This document shows positions 5,444 through 8,994 of a stretch of DNA of 8,994 nt, piece by piece; positions within the stretch are counted from its first letter, which is position 1; each line of letters starts with the position of its first letter. The notes beneath the pieces were generated by a model, which had not been told where the DNA came from, made no database searches, and worked only from the letters and a program-made list of their open reading frames with translations. Position numbers and translations under genes: made by a program. The DNA is taken from contig JAEYYY010000328.1 of NCBI GenBank assembly GCA_023430775.1, positions 1 through 8,994 of the forward strand, in the 5' to 3' direction. Source of the stretch: Pseudomonadota bacterium (GTDB taxonomy: Bacteria; Myxococcota_A; Polyangia; Haliangiales; Haliangiaceae).

Positions 5444-6199
5444 TCAAACGGCGTCGCGCTGCGGGTCCTCGCCGATGTCGTTGCCGAGGAGCATGCGCCA
5501 GGTCGGCCTCGACGAGCCGGCATAGAACCCGGCCTCGCCGTCCCATGCCGGCGGGTTCCGGAACGTGCCGAACACGATGTCCCACAGCGGCAGGTTCGAG
5601 TAGTTGAAGCCGTGCACGCCGCGCTGGTGGTGCACGCCGTGTGACTCGGGGCGCTGGATCAGATAGCCGAGCCACACCGGCGTCCTGATGTTGCCGTGCT
5701 GGAACACGCCGGCGAACGCCTGCCAGATCGTCGCCAGTGCCGCCGCCTCCGGCGCGAGGCCGAGCACGACGTTGAACAGGAACACGCCGACGACGTTGCC
5801 CTCGATGATCTCGAACGGATGGAAGTACGCCGACCCGAAGACGTCCATTCGCTCCGCACTGTGGTGGAGCTGATGGATCCAGCGCCACAGCACCGGCACG
5901 CGGTGATGCAGCCGGTGCACCCAGTAGATGATCAGCTCCGAGACCAGGATGCCGACCGCGGTGCCACCGGCGATGCCGAGCTCGTACCCCGGCAGCCATC
6001 GCAGCTCGGCGATCAGCGGCGCCATCGCGAACGGCACGAGTACCGTGATCGCCACGATCATCGGCATGAACAGCAGGCACTTGATCCGCCAGCCACGGAT
6101 CTGCGCCGCGCCGCCGCGCACCGGAAACGCGAGCTCCGCGACCACGAGGAGGCCGAGCATCGCGAACAGCGCGATCTGAGCGACCTCGACGACGTCCAT
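5444..6199 (-). CDS. Fatty acid hydroxylase / sterol desaturase family membrane enzyme
   Basis: A 251-residue integral membrane protein. Hydrophobic segments occur at about 5-25, 40-62, 74-94 and 132-165. It carries the complete histidine set of the family: H95-RL-HH, H109-QL-HH, an extra His in FQHGN (168), and H187-GV-HH with H196 after it. These histidines coordinate two irons on the cytoplasmic face. Members use O2 and electrons to hydroxylate or desaturate fatty acyl, sterol or carotenoid substrates; which one applies is not readable here. ATG6199 is favoured because an in-frame TAA lies only twelve bases upstream; no Shine-Dalgarno precedes it. It is the first gene of an apparent operon with the caspase-like protein (12-base gap) and the methyltransferase. 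Modification of a hydrophobic molecule by hydroxylase then methyltransferase is a plausible joint role, by inference. Confidence 0.9.
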   Translation of the reverse strand: MDVVEVAQIALFAMLGLLVVAELAFPVRGGAAQIRGWRIKCLLFMPMIVAITVLVPFAMAPLIAELRWLPGYELGIAGGTAVGILVSELIIYWVHRLHHRVPVLWRWIHQLHHSAERMDVFGSAYFHPFEIIEGNVVGVFLFNVVLGLAPEAAALATIWQAFAGVFQHGNIRTPVWLGYLIQRPESHGVHHQRGVHGFNYSNLPLWDIVFGTFRNPPAWDGEAGFYAGSSRPTWRMLLGNDIGEDPQRDAV

Positions 6200-6207
6200 C
6201 AGGTCCG

Positions 6208-6213
6208 ATTATA
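6208..6213 (-). promoter_or_regulatory. TATAAT -10 hexamer close to the hydroxylase start
   Basis: On the minus strand TATAAT (6213-6208) is a perfect -10 match lying eight bases before ATG6199. Transcription would start about two bases before the ATG, giving a nearly leaderless message, which fits the absence of a ribosome site. No good -35 hexamer is seen 16-18 bases upstream, so the promoter is tentative. Confidence 0.4.
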
Positions 6214-6382
6214 GGCGGCGGCCGATCCCGACATCGCGATATCAGGTCGATGCAATCAGATGCCATGCCCGACCCCGCCAAGCACGTCTCTGATCGCAGC
6301 CGCTCACCTGAGGGCGCGCGGAGGTGTTGGAAGCTGGCGAGGACGGCCTCGAGGGTCGACGAAGATCCGCGGCTGATCGAGA

Positions 6383-6946
6383 CTAGCGCGGACGCTCGAT
6401 CCAGGGCTCGACGGAGATCCGCGACAGATCGGGCATCGAACAGTCGCGATACATGGGGTGCGCGCGATCCAGGTTGAGCGGATTGCCGCTATCGCGACAG
6501 GGCACGCCTCCCACGTTCGCCGGGATCCGGGTCACCAGGCCCTCGTGCTTGACGATCCACCAGTACGACGGCCACTCGATCGGGAACACCAGGGTCGAGG
6601 CCTCCGCTCGACCGAGCCCATCGCGGGCGGGCTCGAAGCGCGTCTTGAACACGCGCTCGAGCGCGATCTTCTCGAGGTCGTAGCCGGGCCGCTTGATGAA
6701 CTTGACGCGCTTGACCACGCCGCGGTCGTCGATGTCGAGGAACAGCCAGGCGCGCGTCCACGCATCCTTCTCGATCGCCGCGTCGCTGTACTTCGGGGCG
6801 ATGCGAGGATTGCCCTTCGGCTCGGCCTGCTGCCAGCCGGGTGCGTGGCCGCGAATGATGATCGTCTCGCCGCGGACGGCGCGCGGCTCCTCGGCCAGCG
6901 CGGGTGTCGCTGCGAGCAGGACGGCAAGGACGGCCACGATTCGCAT
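6383..6946 (-). CDS. Exported protein with TonB-C-like domain
   Basis: A 187-residue secreted protein. MRIVAVLAVLLAATPALA is a cleavable signal peptide (Ala-x-Ala at 16-18). The middle (about 60-125) looks like a TonB C-terminal domain: AWLFLDIDDRGVVKRVKFIKRPGYD, then LEKIALERVFKTRFEPARDG ('Al..v...rFePA...G'), then a final strand TLVFPIEW. In TonB this domain contacts outer-membrane receptors. Here there is no uncleaved membrane anchor or Pro-rich spanner, so it is not a standard energy transducer. Many myxobacterial proteins use the same fold in the periplasm. A C-terminal extension carries Cys150 and Cys169, a possible disulfide. The frame is open to 6997, but the ATG at 6946 gives a clean signal peptide. 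It is followed by a 183-base gap before the hydroxylase operon. Confidence 0.78.
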   Translation of the reverse strand: MRIVAVLAVLLAATPALAEEPRAVRGETIIIRGHAPGWQQAEPKGNPRIAPKYSDAAIEKDAWTRAWLFLDIDDRGVVKRVKFIKRPGYDLEKIALERVFKTRFEPARDGLGRAEASTLVFPIEWPSYWWIVKHEGLVTRIPANVGGVPCRDSGNPLNLDRAHPMYRDCSMPDLSRISVEPWIERPR

Positions 6947-6976
6947 GACTCCAGCCTGCCCGAGGCCGCCAGGCGG

Positions 6977-6999
6977 GTGTGAGCACCGGGCGTTCACAC
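6977..6999. promoter_or_regulatory. GTGTGA / TCACAC dyad upstream of the TonB-C-like gene
   Basis: GTGTGA (6977-6982) and TCACAC (6994-6999) are perfect inverted repeats 11 bases apart, located 31 bases upstream of ATG6946. They resemble CRP half-sites, but the spacing is 11, not 6. An operator, or a hairpin in the leader, is possible. Confidence 0.3.
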
Positions 7000-7047
7000 G
7001 CGCTGGCCGTGATGTCGAATCGAGCCGTCAGCGGTGTCGCAGGGCCG

Positions 7048-7602
7048 CTACGGCAGGAACCGGCTGAAGAACGACCACCGGGTCGACTTGTTGCCTTCCA
7101 TCGCCAGCACGCTCGTGATGCCCAGGATCGCCACGTTCGCGATCAGGTTCGCGGTACCGAGGATGCCGGTGGCCTTGCTGAGGGCGAGGGTCTTCTTGTC
7201 CTCCGGCGCGACGCCCGCCTTGACCTGTGCCGGTCCGCGGTTCTTCTCGATCTGCTTGCCGAGCATGAAGCCGATGACGTTACTCCCGAGCCCGGTGACG
7301 AGACTCCCGATCACCAGCCCGTCCTTGACCAGGGTCAGGGTGCGCGCCGTGCCGCTGACCTCGCGGCCGCTCAGCACGGTGCGCCCGGCGAGCCAGCTCG
7401 CGGCCATCACGCCATGCGCTGCGAGATTCAGCCACGAGAACCGCGACCAGGCGCAAGCCGAGATCCGATCGCGCTCGCCCGGACTGGAGATCTCCTCCAG
7501 CGACGGTGCAAGTGCGGCGCGGCCAAACAGCACGCCACCGGCGGCCGTTGCCAGCGAGATCTCGTGCGCGGCCCAGGCGGCCGTCGAGAGAGTGCTCATC
7601 AT
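7048..7602 (-). CDS. Small multi-pass membrane protein of unknown function
   Basis: A 184-residue protein starting at ATG7602, fixed by AGGAGG seven bases upstream; the frame opens at 7650 but that extension lies before the ribosome site. Likely membrane segments are at about 12-32, 54-76, 92-116 and 143-168, so three or four passes with a basic, phosphorylation-like loop (residues 117-141, Lys/Glu-rich) between the last two. The gene lies alone between the TonB-C-like gene (minus) and the divergent lysine/acid protein (plus, 91-base gap). No catalytic motif is visible and I do not recognise the family. The regular Gly and small residues in helices (ATAAGGVLFG, GSLVTGLGSNVIGFMLG) suggest tight helix packing. 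Confidence 0.8.
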   Translation of the reverse strand: MMSTLSTAAWAAHEISLATAAGGVLFGRAALAPSLEEISSPGERDRISACAWSRFSWLNLAAHGVMAASWLAGRTVLSGREVSGTARTLTLVKDGLVIGSLVTGLGSNVIGFMLGKQIEKNRGPAQVKAGVAPEDKKTLALSKATGILGTANLIANVAILGITSVLAMEGNKSTRWSFFSRFLP

Positions 7603-7609
7603 GTCGTTT

Positions 7610-7615
7610 CCTCCT
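7610..7615 (-). promoter_or_regulatory. Ribosome binding site AGGAGG
   Basis: On the minus strand AGGAGG (7615-7610) is followed by seven bases and then ATG7602. It is the best Shine-Dalgarno in the window and shows that translation starts there, not at the upstream ATG at 7650. Confidence 0.85.
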
Positions 7616-7633
7616 TTTTCGAGGTCCCAGGGA

Positions 7634-7649
7634 TGCAGATCTCGCTCCA
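7634..7649 (-). promoter_or_regulatory. Candidate sigma-54 (-24/-12) promoter for the membrane protein
   Basis: On the minus strand TGGAGCGAGATCTGCA has GG (7648-7647) ten bases before GC (7636-7635), matching 9 of 12 consensus positions including TGG, CG and TGCA. Transcription would start near 7623, about 20 bases before ATG7602 and just before AGGAGG. The geometry matches that at 3445-3460. Chance occurrence in GC-rich DNA is the main doubt. Confidence 0.4.
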
Positions 7650-7693
7650 CGCAGCCGTTCTCCGAGGACCGCTGACTGCGTTACGTTCCGCGC

Positions 7694-8443
7694 ATGGCCA
7701 AGGCGAAGAAGAAGGCGAAAGCAAAGAAGGCTCCGAAGAAGGCTGCGCCGAAGAAGAAGGCGGCGAAGAAGCCCGCTGCCAAGAAGCCGGCGAAGAAGCC
7801 CGCTGCCAAGAAGCCCGCTGCCAAGAAGGCGCCGGCCAAGAAAGCGCCGAAGGCCGCCACTGGCTCCTCGAAGGAGGCCGTGATTTCGGCGTTCCGCGAC
7901 TTCTACGCCGCCGGTGACTGGAGCGAGGAGAAGATCCTCGCCACCGATCCGAACGGCTTCGATGCGGATCCGGGCCCGTTCTACGAGCAGCTGGGCGATG
8001 ACCTCGGCGTCGCCACCGATCCCGACAACGACTACTTCGGTGGCTTCGGCGGCACGGTCGCGAAGACGATCGCCTTCATCGACAAGCAGCGCGGCTACAT
8101 CCCGGCCGTCGAGGACGTCGTCGAACAGGCCGGTCCCGCCGACGACGCGGGTGAGGAGGTCGGTGACGGGGCAGGCGGTGATGATACCGGCGAGGATGAC
8201 GAGGATGAGGATGACGAGGATGAGGACGGCGACGACGACATCGTTGCCGTGGACGAGGTGACCCCCGCCGCCGCCAGCGACGCGGTCGAGGACGAAGTCG
8301 ACACCGACGACGTCAGCGACGACGGTAGCGCTGACGTGGTTGCTGCCGATGACGATGACGCCGGTGGCGTGGACGTTGGTGGCGATGACGCCGCCGATGA
8401 GGGCGACGACGGCGACGCCCCCGCCGACGACGACGAAGAGTAA
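7694..8443 (+). CDS. Charge-segregated protein: histone-H1-like lysine tail, middle domain, acidic tail
   Basis: A 249-residue protein in three blocks. Residues 1-53 are almost only Lys, Ala and Pro (24-25 lysines, no acid), with AAKKPAAKKPAKK-type repeats as in eukaryotic H1 tails and bacterial H1-like proteins (AlgP, Hc2, Bph-type). Residues about 58-138 form a compact, aromatic-containing domain (KEAVISAFRDFYAAGDWSEE, FYEQLGDDLGV, YFGGFGGTVAKTIAFIDKQR) that I do not recognise. Residues 150-249 are about half Asp/Glu with no Lys or Arg. The N-tail should bind DNA or RNA. The acidic tail may fold back on it, mimic DNA or hold basic partners, as acidic tails do in HMGB-type proteins and as M. 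xanthus CarD combines acidic and HMGA-like basic regions. Both tails are coded by DNA repeats, so tail length may vary. Start ATG7694 lacks a clear ribosome site. Confidence 0.85.
   Translation: MAKAKKKAKAKKAPKKAAPKKKAAKKPAAKKPAKKPAAKKPAAKKAPAKKAPKAATGSSKEAVISAFRDFYAAGDWSEEKILATDPNGFDADPGPFYEQLGDDLGVATDPDNDYFGGFGGTVAKTIAFIDKQRGYIPAVEDVVEQAGPADDAGEEVGDGAGGDDTGEDDEDEDDEDEDGDDDIVAVDEVTPAAASDAVEDEVDTDDVSDDGSADVVAADDDDAGGVDVGGDDAADEGDDGDAPADDDEE
7768..7830 (+). repeat. Repeats encoding AAKKP units
   Basis: The motif AAGCCCGCTGCCAAGAAG recurs exactly or nearly (around 7768, 7796 and 7811), coding Lys-Pro-Ala-Ala-Lys-Lys. Copies two and three are in direct tandem at 15 bases. It marks recent repeat expansion in the basic tail. 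Confidence 0.7.
8195..8224 (+). repeat. Perfect 15-bp tandem repeat in the acidic tail
   Basis: GATGACGAGGATGAG occurs at 8195-8209 and again at 8210-8224 without mismatch, coding Asp/Glu only. The in-frame unit could expand or contract without frameshift. Confidence 0.85.
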
Positions 8444-8466
8444 GCGCTGTAAACCCGCGTCAGCGC
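8444..8466 (+). terminator. Possible terminator hairpin after the lysine/acid protein
   Basis: GCGCTG (8444-8449) directly follows the TAA and pairs perfectly with CAGCGC (8461-8466) across an 11-base loop. There is no T-tract, so it is a weak candidate for an intrinsic terminator. Confidence 0.25.
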
Positions 8467-8580
8467 CGGCACGACGATGTTGGCGTTGACGCAGTCGCGA
8501 CGTGAGTCGCCAGGGCTTTGTCCACGGCCCGCCGGAAACCCGATCTCGAGCTTGCCGGCCATGCGCTGCCTGGCGACAGC

Positions 8581-8633
8581 GGGCACGATTTGATTGCGAG
8601 CTCGGTTGCGGGTCGCGATGAGGAAGTCTCCTC
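8581..8633 (+). repeat. Repeat copy 1 with hairpin
   Basis: A 35-base conserved block (8581-8615, containing GCGAGCTCGGTTGC) is followed after four bases by a hairpin: GAGGA (8620-8624), loop AGTC, TCCTC (8629-8633). The block differs from copy 2 at one position. Confidence 0.8.
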
Positions 8634-8680
8634 GGTCAATCACGACGACGTCGCGGAGTTGCACCTATCTTCGTGTGCTC

Positions 8681-8733
8681 GGGCGCGATTTGATTGCGAG
8701 CTCGGTTGCGGGTCGGGCGTGAAGGAGCCTCCT
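8681..8733 (+). repeat. Repeat copy 2 with hairpin
   Basis: The 35-base block (8681-8715) starts exactly 100 bases after copy 1. Its dyad is AGGAG-C-CTCCT (8723-8733), as a hairpin a 4-bp stem with a 3-base loop. GTGCTC precedes it (8675-8680), as it does in copy 3. Confidence 0.8.
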
Positions 8734-8760
8734 CAACGACACTGTGGAGCGGGAGTGCTC

Positions 8761-8813
8761 GGGTGCGGTCTCGTTGCGAGCTCGGTTGCAGGTCGAGCAA
8801 GGAAGGTCCCTTC
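8761..8813 (+). repeat. Repeat copy 3 (diverged) with hairpin
   Basis: The 35-base block (8761-8795) starts 80 bases after copy 2 and differs from it at six positions, mainly in the first half; GCGAGCTCGGTTGC is kept. Its hairpin is GAAGG (8802-8806), loop TC, CCTTC (8809-8813). Confidence 0.75.
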
Positions 8814-8841
8814 GATCACGAACGACGCACCGTGCCTCGGT

Positions 8842-8859
8842 CGGGCGCTCTCTCGCCCG
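8842..8859. other. GC-rich stem-loop
   Basis: CGGGCG (8842-8847) pairs perfectly with CGCCCG (8854-8859) around the loop CTCTCT. It lies 28 bases after the third repeat hairpin and could end a transcript crossing the repeats. No T-tract follows. Confidence 0.35.
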
Positions 8860-8994
8860 TCGCGGGTCAGCGCGCGAGGGTCGTGACGAGCGCGGGCACG
8901 CGGCGCGTGTTCGAAGGCGCTCGAGCTGTGCGGCCGCCGCTCGCAGAGGCGCACCGGTCTTGGCGCTCGGCGCGGCCCGCGCGCAAGCTGACCC

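Larger units (their letters stand above)
8444..8994. other. 551-base region without a convincing gene
   Basis: The frames open here are arginine/serine-rich or begin at rare codons, and none shows a fold, signal peptide or ribosome site. What the region does hold is a hairpin after the stop codon, three copies of a 35-bp repeat with following hairpins (8581-8820), a GC-rich stem-loop (8842-8859), and then roughly 130 bases of very GC-rich DNA in which I see nothing. A structured RNA or repeat element is more likely than a protein. Confidence 0.6.

Noticed and set aside
6250..6477. Plus-strand 75-codon frame between the hydroxylase and TonB-C-like genes
   Set aside because: It runs into the TonB-C-like gene antisense, has no ribosome site and is Arg/Asp/Ser-rich without recognisable structure.
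8581..8795. CRISPR array
   Set aside because: Only three blocks, unequal spacing (100 and 80), long dissimilar gaps with their own hairpins, and no cas gene in view.
8518..8886. Plus-strand open frame across the repeat array
   Set aside because: It starts at a TTG without a ribosome site, and repeat copy 2 is out of frame with copies 1 and 3. Similar peptides come only from the 180-base (divisible by three) spacing of copies 1 and 3.
8733..8954. Minus-strand 73-codon frame near the right edge
   Set aside because: It is Arg/Pro/His-rich with no domain, signal peptide or Shine-Dalgarno, and covers the diverged repeat.

Overview
The window is uniformly GC-rich with strong third-position G/C bias. 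It carries signal-peptide and lipobox proteins with acidic, Thr/Pro-rich linkers, a Cys-rich repeat lipoprotein, a histone-H1-like Lys/Ala/Pro protein and sigma-54-like promoter candidates. Together these suggest a large-genome Myxococcota-type (deltaproteobacterial) chromosome, perhaps near Kofleriaceae, Haliangium or Nannocystis. That assignment is inference from style, not from a marker gene. I see no tRNA, rRNA, CRISPR, transposase or phage gene.

Layout, left to right. The 3' end of a MarR-type regulator (2-184, +) is followed by a ferritin-like diiron lipoprotein (325-1587, +). A single-domain response regulator (2013-1615, -) faces its end and is divergent from an FAD-dependent amine/amino-acid oxidoreductase (2109-3314, +). 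A small Cys-rich repeat lipoprotein (3488-3793, +) has a good ribosome binding site and a sigma-54-like promoter. After it comes an AT-rich cluster of three palindromes (3891-3941) between two gene 3' ends.

A minus-strand operon then runs from 6199 down to 4030. Its order is a fatty-acid hydroxylase/sterol desaturase-type membrane enzyme, a 200-residue protein with a caspase-like His...Cys arrangement, a 51-codon mini-ORF made by segmental duplication, and a class I SAM methyltransferase. The last three are joined by TAGTG stop/start overlaps, and the junction itself has been duplicated. A TATAAT hexamer lies about 8 bases upstream of the first start codon, so the message may be nearly leaderless. 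Further right are an exported TonB-C-like protein (6946-6383, -) and a small multi-pass membrane protein (7602-7048, -) with an AGGAGG site and a second sigma-54-like candidate.

Divergent from these is a charge-segregated protein (7694-8443, +): a Lys/Ala/Pro histone-H1-like N-terminus, a compact middle domain and a 100-residue Asp/Glu tail. The last 550 bases contain no convincing gene. They hold three copies of a 35-bp repeat, each followed by a small hairpin whose sequence differs while its pairing is kept.

The strongest candidates for something undescribed are the hydroxylase/caspase-like/methyltransferase operon with its duplicated junction, the lysine-acid polyampholyte protein, the three-copy repeat-plus-hairpin array, and the orphan palindrome cluster.
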